A DNA stretch of 64,000 bases from NCBI RefSeq assembly GCF_001689125.2, contig NZ_CP015405.2:2459001-2523000 (forward strand). The letters run 5' to 3'. Numbering within the stretch: the stretch's first letter is position 1; the number at the start of each line of letters is the position of its first letter. Positions 7,482 to 16,005 of this stretch are shown here, in pieces. Origin of the DNA: Blautia pseudococcoides (GTDB taxonomy: Bacteria; Bacillota; Clostridia; Lachnospirales; Lachnospiraceae). The position numbers were made by a program, and so were the translations under genes. The notes beneath the pieces are model-generated. The model ran no database searches. It was given only the letters and a program-made list of their open reading frames with translations, and was not told where the DNA came from.

Positions 7482-9578
7482 TTACTGTGCGTCCTTCGGC
7501 ACGTCCTTGATGCTGAAGCTGATTCTTCCCATCTTGTCCTTGCCCATGCAGATTACCTTTACCTTGTCTCCAAGAGTCAGCACATCCTCAACACGGTTGA
7601 TTCTCTCTTTGGCGATCTTAGAGATATGAACCATACCTTCTTTGCCGGGAGCGAATTCCAGGAATGCACCAAAATCTTTGATGCTTACAACCTTGCCTGT
7701 ATAAATCTGGCCTTCCACAAAATCTGTGGTGATGACCTTCACATAGTGAAGCGCCTTATCCATCATCTCCTGGTCTGTGCCGCAGACAGAAACAGCACCG
7801 GTATCATCAATGTCAATCTTAACACCAGTCTCATCAATGATCGCATTGATGGTCTTTCCTCTCTGGCCTACCACATCACCAATCTTCTCAGGATCGATCT
7901 GGATCTGGATGATCTTCGGTGCATACGCATTCACGTGGTCTCTCGGAGCCGGAATACATTTTTCCATAACTTCTGTCAGGATGTACTCTCTGGCTTCTTT
8001 TGTTCTGGCAATGGCCTCCTCGATGATCGGTCTTGTCAGTCCGTGGATCTTAATATCCATCTGGATCGCTGTGATACCGTCATGTGTACCAGCCACCTTG
8101 AAGTCCATATCTCCAAAGAAGTCCTCAAGACCCTGGATGTCAGTCAGTACAAGATAATCATCATCTGTATCGCCTGTCACAAGTCCACAGGAAATTCCCG
8201 CTACTGTTTTCTTGATCGGAACGCCTGCTGCCATCAGAGACATAGTGGAAGCACAGATACTTGCCTGTGATGTGGAACCGTTGGACTCGAAAGTCTCAGA
8301 TACGGTACGGATCGCGTACGGGAACTCCTCTGTTGTGGGGAGTACCGGCACCAGGGCACGTTCAGCCAGAGCACCATGGCCAATCTCACGGCGTCCCGGT
8401 CCTCTGGATGGTTTTGTCTCACCTACGGAGTAGGATGGGAAATTATAGTGGTGCATGTAGCGCTTGCTGGTCTCAAACTCATCCAGTCCGTCCAGTCTCT
8501 GTGCCTCGGAAAGAGGAGCCAGTGTCGTGATGGTACAGATCTGTGTCTGTCCACGGGTAAACATAGCGGAACCGTGTACCCTGGGGATCAGGTCTGTCTC
8601 TGCTGCCAAAGCACGGATCTGTCTGATGTCACGGCCATCCGGGCGCTTGTGGTCCTTCAGGATCATTTTGCGGACAGTCTTCTTCTGGTACTGGTAAACA
8701 GCATCAGGAAGCAGTGCCAGCCACTCTTCATTATCAGCAAAGGCCTCTTCCAGTTTTTCTGTGATCACACGGATGTTGCCTTCTCTTGTCTGCTTGTCAT
8801 CTGAGAATACAGCTTCTTCCATGGCTTCCGGTGTGACAACTTCCTTGATCGCCGCAAACAGTTCTTCCGGAACTGCGCAACTTTCATAGGTGTGTTTTTC
8901 TTTTCCGCATTCAGCCACGATCTTATCAATAAATGTGATGATCTCACGGTTCACATCATGCGCCATGAAGATCGCCTCGATCATCTTGTCTTCCGGAATC
9001 TCGTTGGCTCCGGCTTCGATCATGATAACTTTTTCTCTTGTGGATGCAACGGTAAGCTGCAGGTCTGAGACATCCTTCTGCGCAAGTGTAGGATTTACGA
9101 TCAGCTCTCCGCCGATCATTCCGATCATAGTTGCAGCACAGGGGCCGTCAAACGGAATATCGGAAATACAGGTTGCGATGGAAGAACCCAGCATAGCAAC
9201 CACCTCAGGATTGCAGTCCGGATCAACAGACATTACCATATTGCTCAGAGTAACGTCATTTCTATAATCTTTAGGGAACAGAGGACGCATGGGACGGTCA
9301 ATGACACGTGAGGTCAGGATCGCATGTTCGCTGGCCTTTCCCTCTCTCTTGTTAAATCCTCCCGGGATTTTTCCGACTGCGTATAATTTTTCTTCGTACT
9401 CAACACTCATAGGGAAAAAGTCAATTCCCTCTCTGGGTTTGTCGGAAGCTGTTGCTGTAGATAAAACGGTGGTATCACCGTAATGCATGAAGGCTGCGCC
9501 GTTGGCCTGCTTTGCCACACGGTCAATCTCTACCGTCAGGTTTCTGCCTGCAAGTTCCATGGTAAAACTCTTGTACAT
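7482..9578 (-). CDS. pnp: Polyribonucleotide nucleotidyltransferase (PNPase)
   Basis: A 698-residue 3'-5' phosphorolytic exoribonuclease of the mRNA degradation machinery. Two RNase PH domains (about 1-210 and 310-545), a KH domain (I-G-D-V-V-G-Q-R-G-K-T-I-N) and a C-terminal S1 domain (V-E-G-Q-I-Y-T-G-K-V ... F-G-A-F-L-E) are visible, with normal length. M-Y-K-S-F at 9578 is the start, with AGGAG 8 nt upstream. It lies downstream of rpsO behind a terminator hairpin, the usual rpsO-pnp arrangement. Confidence 0.97.
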   Translation of the reverse strand: MYKSFTMELAGRNLTVEIDRVAKQANGAAFMHYGDTTVLSTATASDKPREGIDFFPMSVEYEEKLYAVGKIPGGFNKREGKASEHAILTSRVIDRPMRPLFPKDYRNDVTLSNMVMSVDPDCNPEVVAMLGSSIATCISDIPFDGPCAATMIGMIGGELIVNPTLAQKDVSDLQLTVASTREKVIMIEAGANEIPEDKMIEAIFMAHDVNREIITFIDKIVAECGKEKHTYESCAVPEELFAAIKEVVTPEAMEEAVFSDDKQTREGNIRVITEKLEEAFADNEEWLALLPDAVYQYQKKTVRKMILKDHKRPDGRDIRQIRALAAETDLIPRVHGSAMFTRGQTQICTITTLAPLSEAQRLDGLDEFETSKRYMHHYNFPSYSVGETKPSRGPGRREIGHGALAERALVPVLPTTEEFPYAIRTVSETFESNGSTSQASICASTMSLMAAGVPIKKTVAGISCGLVTGDTDDDYLVLTDIQGLEDFFGDMDFKVAGTHDGITAIQMDIKIHGLTRPIIEEAIARTKEAREYILTEVMEKCIPAPRDHVNAYAPKIIQIQIDPEKIGDVVGQRGKTINAIIDETGVKIDIDDTGAVSVCGTDQEMMDKALHYVKVITTDFVEGQIYTGKVVSIKDFGAFLEFAPGKEGMVHISKIAKERINRVEDVLTLGDKVKVICMGKDKMGRISFSIKDVPKDAQ

Positions 9579-9693
9579 ATTATATCTCCTTTTCGTTCTT
9601 CGGCGTTGCGCTGTCCGAAACAACTGAAAAATGCACTTCCAAAACAAGCCGGGAAATACCCTTTTCAGTGGTCTCGGTTCCAGTATCTTCGCC

Positions 9694-9723
9694 GTGATAA
9701 AATGGGGCGGAATACTCCGCCCC
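9694..9723 (-). terminator. rpsO terminator / attenuator before pnp
   Basis: Perfect stem GGGGCGGA-GTAT-TCCGCCCC (9704-9723) followed on the minus strand by ATTTTATC. It probably lets part of the transcription continue into pnp. Confidence 0.8.
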
Positions 9724-9736
9724 TAGGTTTGACTGA

Positions 9737-10003
9737 TTATTTTCTAAGACCTAACTTCTCGATCAAAGCACGGTATCTCTCAATATCAGTTTTCTTCAGA
9801 TAAGCAAGTAAACCACGTCTCTGACCTACCATTTTCAGAAGACCTCTTCTGGAATGATGATCTTTGTGATTTACCTTTAAGTGCTCTGTCAGTTCCTCAA
9901 TTCTTGCTGTTAAAACTGCAACCTGCACTTCCGGTGAACCTGTGTCACCCGGTGTTCTTGCATATTCTGTCATGATAGCTTGTTTCTTTTCTTTAGAAAT
10001 CAT
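9737..10003 (-). CDS. rpsO: 30S ribosomal protein S15
   Basis: An 88-residue small-subunit protein that binds the 16S rRNA central domain early in assembly. The whole sequence is typical ([24 protein letters not shown]). ATG 10003 is preferred over an upstream ATG because GGAGG is 8 nt away. It has its own promoter and a leader of about 85 nt. Confidence 0.98.
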   Translation of the reverse strand: MISKEKKQAIMTEYARTPGDTGSPEVQVAVLTARIEELTEHLKVNHKDHHSRRGLLKMVGQRRGLLAYLKKTDIERYRALIEKLGLRK

Positions 10004-10125
10004 TGTATGTTCCTCCATATTTTTTTATAATCGCCTCTGATTAAGAAACGGTCGGAGTTTCCAATTCCTGAATCAGGGCTGTACTCATACTTGCTTAGTA
10101 TAGCATAACAACCTATAATTGTAAA
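10004..10125 (-). promoter_or_regulatory. rpsO promoter and structured leader
   Basis: TTTACA (10120-10125) and TATACT (10097-10102) are 17 bp apart on the minus strand. The leader can fold with CTGATT pairing to AATCAG, enclosing GGAA.../...TTCC segments. S15 autoregulates through its leader in other bacteria; whether this leader does so is inference. Confidence 0.65.
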
Positions 10126-10170
10126 GTAACTTTTTATCACCAAATACAGCCTGTAAGCAGTAACCGTTTA

Positions 10171-10923
10171 TTAAAATAAACGTACGCCCCAAACGGCCTG
10201 TTCCCTGTACAGATTGGACACTTTTATACCGGTAGCTGAGCTGCTGGCATGCACCACCTGGCCGTCTCCGATGTACATGACCACATGATAAATATAACCA
10301 TTTTCCGAATAAAAGATCAAGTCCCCCGGAAGCGCTTCCTCCACAGATATCCTCTGCCCCACATTTGCCTGGTCCTCTGCCACCCTGGGGATGTGCACGC
10401 CAAAGTCACTGTAGAGTGTCTGCACAAATCCGGAGCAGTCCGCGCCGTTCGTCAGGCTTGTCCCGCCCCACACATAGGGATTTCCCACGAACTGAAGAGC
10501 ATAGTTGACGATGGATGTACGCACATCCGAAGGATTGATGACCGGCACCGGCTCCGGGTCATCCACAGGATACGCCAGAACAGGCTCTGCAAGCCCTGTC
10601 ATTTCCAGGTAATCCGTCTCATTGCTTCCAAGCATGTCCAGATACAGGTTGCACACATATCCGCTCATCTCCCCTGATGTGATATAGGACCATTCCCCCT
10701 CTGTGCTCTCCACATAGCAGAGCCCGTCTTTGGGGAGCTTGCCGATAATGGCTGCATCTGTGCCGGCGCCCTCCCTGATGTTCAGACAGGTATCCACATC
10801 CGCCACAGCGCAGCACTCCTGTTCCGGTACCTCCTCGGCAGGCTCTGCAAATACGGGCACTGCTGTCAGAAGCATACTGGTTCCTACTAATGTATAACTG
10901 ATTTTTTTCATAAAATTCTGCAT
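10171..10923 (-). CDS. Secreted SH3-domain NlpC/P60 peptidoglycan hydrolase
   Basis: A 250-residue exported cell-wall endopeptidase. It has a signal peptide (K-K-I-S-Y-T-L ... V-F-A, about residues 1-26), an SH3b domain (about 40-100, L-N-I-R-E-G-A-G-T-D), and a C-terminal NlpC/P60 domain with catalytic Cys in N-G-A-D-C-S-G-F-V and His in Y-H-V-V-M-Y-I-G-D. The start at 10923 follows AAGGAG. It probably cleaves D-Glu-diamino acid bonds in wall peptides. Monocistronic between two terminator-like regions. Confidence 0.9.
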   Translation of the reverse strand: MQNFMKKISYTLVGTSMLLTAVPVFAEPAEEVPEQECCAVADVDTCLNIREGAGTDAAIIGKLPKDGLCYVESTEGEWSYITSGEMSGYVCNLYLDMLGSNETDYLEMTGLAEPVLAYPVDDPEPVPVINPSDVRTSIVNYALQFVGNPYVWGGTSLTNGADCSGFVQTLYSDFGVHIPRVAEDQANVGQRISVEEALPGDLIFYSENGYIYHVVMYIGDGQVVHASSSATGIKVSNLYREQAVWGVRLF

Positions 10924-10986
10924 AAAATACTCCTTTTCAAAGAATCCATAAATTCCTTCCTGGCGGATTTGCTTCCGGCAGGACAC

Positions 10987-11020
10987 AAAAAGCCCGCGGC
11001 TCATCTGCCGCAGGCTTTTT
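10987..11020 (-). terminator. Strong terminator after the Na/Pi symporter gene
   Basis: Stem AAAAAGCCTGCGGC / GCCGCGGGCTTTTT with a 6-nt loop and a T-run on both strands. Confidence 0.85.
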
Positions 11021-11092
11021 CTTTGGTATTCTGAACAATAAAAGCATATCTTTTATTGTATTATAGAGTATTGCCTGTTTTTTACGATTTTA

Positions 11093-12751
11093 TTACAATT
11101 CCATTACAATTCTTTTATCTTCTTCCGGTTCTTCATCCAGAATAGAAAATGCAATGTTGGTCGCATGATCAGCCACACGTTCCAGACCGGAAATAAGGTC
11201 TGAATAGATCATGCTGGCGTCCGGTGTACATTCGTTTTTGGTAAGACGCTGTATATGCGTTGCCTGGAGATGTCTCTCCATCTCATCAATACTGTCCTCC
11301 AGCTCCAGAATCTCCTGGAGGTGTTTCTGGCTGTTATTGGAGAACATGTCCATGGAGTAGGTCATGATCCTTATAACCTTGTCCATCATTTCAGCCAGCT
11401 CCTTCTGGGCCGCCGGACTGAATTCAATATCTTTCTCCCTGCGCTCAATGGCTGAATCTGCCACATTTTCCGCATGGTCCCCGATTCTCTCAATATCGTT
11501 CACCACGTGGAAGAGACCGCCTATGCTTTTAATATCATCAATGGGCAGGGTACTCTGGTTGATGGCGATCAGATAATCCGTGATGGCATGATTCATATAA
11601 TCAATATGTTTCTCCACCCGGTACACCTCTGCGATCTCGTCCTCATCCAGCGTGATCAGAGCATTCATAGCCCTGTTTAAATTGGTGATAGCCATATTGC
11701 CCATTCTCTCCAGCTCTTTTGTAGCTTCCACTACAGCCGTGCTGGGGGAAAATACATTGGTCGGCCCTATGTATTCCAGTTGGAAACCGCCGTCCGCTGC
11801 CACTTCATCCTTTCCGGGTACGAACAGATATGTCATCTTCACAATGGCACCTGAGAACGGCAGTAAAATAAGCACCTGGAAAACTTTGAACAGGGTGTGG
11901 GCGTTTGCCACGCTCCGTCCTATGTTGCCTCCGGAAAGTGTGGTGATCGCATTCTCTATCCAAGTCTCACCTGCCAGCAGCAGCACTGCCATGATCATGG
12001 TGCCGATCACATTGAACAGAAAATGGATCAGCGCTGCGCGCTTTGCGTCTTTGTTTCCATTGAGTGCTGCCAGCAGTGCAGAGGTACACGCACCGATATT
12101 ACAGCCTAAAATAATGTAAAAGCAGATTCCCAACGGAAGCAGTCCCTGCTGCGCCATCAAAAGCAGTATACTGACCGTTACCGATGAACTTTGAACAATG
12201 GCCGTGATCAAAAATCCGATGAAGATACCTAATAACGGATTTTTCAGATTGGATAAAAGGCTGATGATAATAGGTGATTCCTTCAGACCTGCCATACTGC
12301 CCGACATAAGCGAAAGGCCCATGAACAGGATACCAAAGCCCAGAATAACTTCACCGACTTTTTTCACCTTTTCCTTCTTGCAGAACATCACTATGATCAC
12401 ACCCAGCATCAAAAATACCGGGGCGATCTGGGAAAGGTTAAACGCTACAAGCTGTGACGTGATGGTCGTACCGATGTTGGCACCCATGATCACGCCTGCC
12501 GCCTGGAAGAGATTCATCAGCCCTGCGTTTACAAAGCTGACCACCATTACTGTGGTTGCACTGGATGACTGGATAATGGCACAGAAAATCATGCCGAACA
12601 GCATTCCCACAACCTTGTTTTTTGTAAAGAAAGCCAGAAAACTACGCATCTTTGCTCCTGCGGCCTTTTCAATGCTGTCACTCATCACCCGCATGCCGTA
12701 CAGGAACAACCCTAAGCCGCCTATCAGCGTTAAAATGTTTCCTACGTTCAT
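11093..12751 (-). CDS. Na/Pi cotransporter family protein with C-terminal PhoU-like domain
   Basis: A 552-residue membrane protein for sodium-linked phosphate movement. It has two inverted Na_Pi_cotrans repeats, each with the Q-S-S-S signature (I-Q-S-S-S-A-T-T-V and V-Q-S-S-S-V-T-V), about eight hydrophobic segments up to residue 320, then a cytoplasmic helical PhoU-like region (about 340-545, M-N-H-A-I-T-D-Y-L ... R-I-G-D-H-A-E-N). RBS AAGGAG precedes ATG. It has its own terminator; no phosphate regulatory gene is adjacent. Confidence 0.9.
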   Translation of the reverse strand: MNVGNILTLIGGLGLFLYGMRVMSDSIEKAAGAKMRSFLAFFTKNKVVGMLFGMIFCAIIQSSSATTVMVVSFVNAGLMNLFQAAGVIMGANIGTTITSQLVAFNLSQIAPVFLMLGVIIVMFCKKEKVKKVGEVILGFGILFMGLSLMSGSMAGLKESPIIISLLSNLKNPLLGIFIGFLITAIVQSSSVTVSILLLMAQQGLLPLGICFYIILGCNIGACTSALLAALNGNKDAKRAALIHFLFNVIGTMIMAVLLLAGETWIENAITTLSGGNIGRSVANAHTLFKVFQVLILLPFSGAIVKMTYLFVPGKDEVAADGGFQLEYIGPTNVFSPSTAVVEATKELERMGNMAITNLNRAMNALITLDEDEIAEVYRVEKHIDYMNHAITDYLIAINQSTLPIDDIKSIGGLFHVVNDIERIGDHAENVADSAIERREKDIEFSPAAQKELAEMMDKVIRIMTYSMDMFSNNSQKHLQEILELEDSIDEMERHLQATHIQRLTKNECTPDASMIYSDLISGLERVADHATNIAFSILDEEPEEDKRIVMEL

Positions 12752-12817
12752 TCTTATCTCCTTGGTAAAAAAGATTCCGTTATAAACTATAATAGAAATT
12801 TTGAGGTTTGTCCATCA

Positions 12818-13744
12818 TTATTTGTCAAACGCCTTGAAAAATTCTCGACCTTTTTGGACATCCACATCCAATTGCCCCTTTAATTCCTGCAGGGAGGCAA
12901 ATTTTCTCTCCGGCCTCAGATAACGGTAAAAACGCACCTCCGCGTCCTGTCCGTACAAATCCTCGTCACAGTCAAACAGGTATGTCTCCACACCCAGAAA
13001 ATGTTCTGCCACTGTGGGCTTGTACCCTACGTTGGTAATTCCCTGGTATATTTTGTCTCCAATGCGGGAGCGGGTGATATAGACACCGTTGGGCGGCAGT
13101 TTTTTACAGACCGGAGGGATCAGATTGGCAGTAGGCACTCCTATAGTGCGCCCAAGCTGCCTGCCGTGTACAATCTCACCTCTGGTAAAATACACATATC
13201 CCAAAAGCTCGTTGACCTTTTCCATATTCCCTTTTTCCAGTTCTTCCCGCACATAGGTGCTGCTGATCTCCCGATTCCCGTCTTTTAATTTCTCCACTAC
13301 GTCCACAGTAAAACCATAAGTTTTTCCCATGTCATCCAAAAGCGCAGGGGAACCGGCCCTGTCGTGGCCGAATCTGAAATCAGGGCCTACTGCCAGATAT
13401 TTTACATGCATCCGGTTCACCAGAAATTCTTTTACAAACACCTCTGCCTCCATGTGCATCAGTTCATCTGTAAAGGGACACTCCACCAGAATATCCATGC
13501 CCCGCTCACAGGCCAGCTCCTCCCGCTCCTCATTGGTCAGAAGTCCCTTTGCAGGGGTATGTAGAAGTCTTACCACAGGGGATACATCAAAAGTAAAGAT
13601 AACCGCCTTACAGTTATCTTCTTTTTTTTCCCGTATGCAGTTCATGAGCTTCTGATGTCCTCTGTGCAGCCCGTCGAATTTTCCCAGGGTGACTGCACTT
13701 GTCTCCCCCCCGCCAAGCCTTGGCACATCTGTTGTATATATCAT
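12818..13744 (-). CDS. ribF: Bifunctional riboflavin kinase / FAD synthetase
   Basis: A 308-residue enzyme that makes FMN from riboflavin and FAD from FMN. The N-terminal nucleotidyltransferase has G-K-F-D-G-L-H-R-G-H-Q; the C-terminal riboflavin kinase has G-V-P-T-A-N and N-V-G-Y-K-P-T. The start overlaps the truB stop (ATGA), giving translational coupling, a common Bacillota truB-ribF arrangement. Confidence 0.96.
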   Translation of the reverse strand: MIYTTDVPRLGGGETSAVTLGKFDGLHRGHQKLMNCIREKKEDNCKAVIFTFDVSPVVRLLHTPAKGLLTNEEREELACERGMDILVECPFTDELMHMEAEVFVKEFLVNRMHVKYLAVGPDFRFGHDRAGSPALLDDMGKTYGFTVDVVEKLKDGNREISSTYVREELEKGNMEKVNELLGYVYFTRGEIVHGRQLGRTIGVPTANLIPPVCKKLPPNGVYITRSRIGDKIYQGITNVGYKPTVAEHFLGVETYLFDCDEDLYGQDAEVRFYRYLRPERKFASLQELKGQLDVDVQKGREFFKAFDK

Positions 13745-14661
13745 GGTGTCTCCTTTCTGCTCTCCGCAAAATCCTCCGGGGTGCAGAACATGGTGATCAG
13801 CCGAAACTGTTCTCTTTTCTTTTCATATTCATAGAGACCGATGAACCGCTGTCCGCTGTCATACATGCGGACCCTGGTACCGTCCTCCATCTCCTCCTGA
13901 GCAGGGACAGCATTCCCGTTGCGCAGCATTTTGTCAAATTGTGCAGGGGCGTGAATCTCCCCGTATTCGGAAAACATCTGCTCAATGGTGACAACATGGG
14001 ATAAAATACAGCCCGCTCCCACTGCCTCCTCAACCTCTGAAAGCCTCATGGCATCTTTCACATCAAAACGCTCCACCCGGGTGCGCAGCAGCCTTTCCAT
14101 ACAGCCCCCGCATCCCAGCTTCCGGCCAATATCGTGGCACAGAGTCCTGATATAGGTCCCTTTGGAACAAGCCACTCTAAACCGCACAAGCGGAAGTTCC
14201 ATCTCCAGTATCTCTATGTGGTAAAATACCACACGCCGCGGTTTTCTCTCAACTTCTTTTCCCTCCCGGGCAAGTTCGTAAAGCTTTCTGCCGTTTACCT
14301 TCAAAGCAGAATACATGGGCGGGATCTGCTGCTGCTCTCCCAGAAAACTCTCTATACAGGAACGCACTGTGGCCGGATCAACTGTAACTTCTCTTTCCAC
14401 CAGCACATTGCCTGTCATATCCTGAGTATCTGTGCTGATCCCCAGGTGCAGAACTGCCTCGTATGTCTTCCGCTTATCGGTCAGAAGGTCACACAGCTTA
14501 GTCGCCTTTCCCAAACATACCGGAAGGACCCCTTCGGCGTCCGGGTCCAGTGTGCCCGTGTGGCCTATCTTCTTTTGCCTTAAAATGCCCCGAAGTTTTG
14601 CCACAACGTCATGGGATGTATATCCCTTTTCCTTGTATATATTGATAACTCCGTTAATCAC
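13741..14661 (-). CDS. truB: tRNA pseudouridine-55 synthase
   Basis: A 306-residue enzyme that forms pseudouridine 55 in the tRNA T-loop. The catalytic Asp lies in H-T-G-T-L-D-P-D-A-E-G-V-L. Further motifs are Y-E-A-V-L-H-L-G and Y-I-R-T-L. The start is GTG 14661, overlapping the end of nrnA by 8 nt, with AAAGGA upstream. A C-terminal PUA-like region is present. Confidence 0.96.
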   Translation of the reverse strand: MINGVINIYKEKGYTSHDVVAKLRGILRQKKIGHTGTLDPDAEGVLPVCLGKATKLCDLLTDKRKTYEAVLHLGISTDTQDMTGNVLVEREVTVDPATVRSCIESFLGEQQQIPPMYSALKVNGRKLYELAREGKEVERKPRRVVFYHIEILEMELPLVRFRVACSKGTYIRTLCHDIGRKLGCGGCMERLLRTRVERFDVKDAMRLSEVEEAVGAGCILSHVVTIEQMFSEYGEIHAPAQFDKMLRNGNAVPAQEEMEDGTRVRMYDSGQRFIGLYEYEKKREQFRLITMFCTPEDFAESRKETP

Positions 14662-15619
14662 TGCATTTTTCCTTTATCTGTTTTTCGATATGTCCTGTCA
14701 GGTTGTTGATGACATCATAGACGGAACCCTGCATGGTACAGCCCGCTGCCTTCACATGACCGCCGCCGGAAAAATAGCTGGCTGCCACATTCACATCCAC
14801 AGGTCCGTTGGAGCGCATGCTCACTTTAAATTCCTGTGTTTTTACCTCGTATAAGAAGATAGCAACCTCTACGCCTTTGGTGATACGCAGCTGGTCAACA
14901 ATGCCGTCCAGATCTTTTGGTTCCACACCGTAAAACTCCATATCCCGCTTTCTGATACAGCCGATAATGCACTTACCGTCCAGCAGCATGATACTCTCCA
15001 TCAGGCATCTGCCCAGGATCTGGTTCTGTACATAGCTTTTCTGGAAAAACGTCTCATCAATGATACTGGTAAAATCAATTCCTTTTTCCATCAGCTTTGC
15101 CGCAATACGCAGAGTTTCCGGGGTTGTGGAAGAAAATTTAAACACGCCTGTGTCATGGGCCATTCCCATATAAATGGCCTCCGCCACAGACTTTGATATC
15201 TTTTCCTCATCCAGAACTCCAAACAGCACCTCAGAAGCAGAACTCACATCCGGCTTCACCACATTGATATCCCCAAAGCCTTTGTTGCTCACATGGTGGT
15301 CAATGCAGATCTTTTTCTTTGCCTTCTGGTAAGCCTCCCACGCCACACCGATACGGTCTGACGTGCTGGTGTCGATGACAAAAAACACGTCATATGCCTC
15401 CTCATCGGTGTAGGCAGTCCTTATCTCATCCAGATGTGAGATCATAGAAAACGCATCTCTTGGCTTTTCCAGATAAATATCCGTCTCGATCTCCGGATAG
15501 TTTTCCCGCAGATAGAGGTAAAGTCCCATACAGGAACCCACACAGTCACCGTCCGGACGAACGTGTCCGGCGATGGCTGCCCTCTTAATTCCTTTCAGTT
15601 CACTGGCTATCTTCTCCAT
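14654..15619 (-). CDS. nrnA: DHH-family bifunctional oligoribonuclease / pAp phosphatase
   Basis: A 321-residue RecJ-like phosphoesterase that degrades nano-RNA and 3'-phosphoadenosine 5'-phosphate. It has the DHH domain (G-H-V-R-P-D-G-D-C-V-G-S and I-D-H-H-V-S-N) and DHHA1 motif G-G-G-H-V-K-A-A-G. ATG 15619 is chosen because GGAGG is 8 nt upstream; a nearer ATG two codons before has only 3 nt spacing. It overlaps the end of rbfA by 20 nt. Confidence 0.92.
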   Translation of the reverse strand: MEKIASELKGIKRAAIAGHVRPDGDCVGSCMGLYLYLRENYPEIETDIYLEKPRDAFSMISHLDEIRTAYTDEEAYDVFFVIDTSTSDRIGVAWEAYQKAKKKICIDHHVSNKGFGDINVVKPDVSSASEVLFGVLDEEKISKSVAEAIYMGMAHDTGVFKFSSTTPETLRIAAKLMEKGIDFTSIIDETFFQKSYVQNQILGRCLMESIMLLDGKCIIGCIRKRDMEFYGVEPKDLDGIVDQLRITKGVEVAIFLYEVKTQEFKVSMRSNGPVDVNVAASYFSGGGHVKAAGCTMQGSVYDVINNLTGHIEKQIKEKCSD

Positions 15620-15995
15620 CCTCATGCACCTCCGATGCTGTGTCCTTTTTGCTGACTTCATCAATCAGCTTAGACATGGTCACGCCATATTCAATAGATT
15701 CATCCAGGATGAACCGTATTTCCGGCGTATTTCTAAGGTTCACCGTCTTGGCGAGCTGCCTGCGGATATAGCTTTCCGCACTGCGAAGCCCCGTGAGGGT
15801 GTCCTTTTTCGCTTCCGCATCGCCAAGCACACTGATATATGCTTTGCAGGTTTTAAGGTCCGGCGCCACTTCCACTGCCGTTACACTGGTCATGGGTTTT
15901 ATGCGCGGGTCCTTAATACCATTACGGATGATCTCTGCCAGTTCTTTGTGAACCTCAGCGTTCACCCGTGTATTTTTAATACTGTTTTTTCTCAT
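15600..15995 (-). CDS. rbfA: Ribosome-binding factor A
   Basis: A 131-residue KH-fold factor for late 30S maturation and cold adaptation. I-K-N-T-R-V-N-A-E-V-H-K-E-L-A-E-I, D-P-R-I and L-R-N-T-P-E-I-R-F-I-L-D are typical. It sits 10 bp after infB, in the conserved nusA-infB-rbfA operon. Confidence 0.95.
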   Translation of the reverse strand: MRKNSIKNTRVNAEVHKELAEIIRNGIKDPRIKPMTSVTAVEVAPDLKTCKAYISVLGDAEAKKDTLTGLRSAESYIRRQLAKTVNLRNTPEIRFILDESIEYGVTMSKLIDEVSKKDTASEVHEDGEDSQ

Positions 15996-16005
15996 AAAAG
16001 CTCTC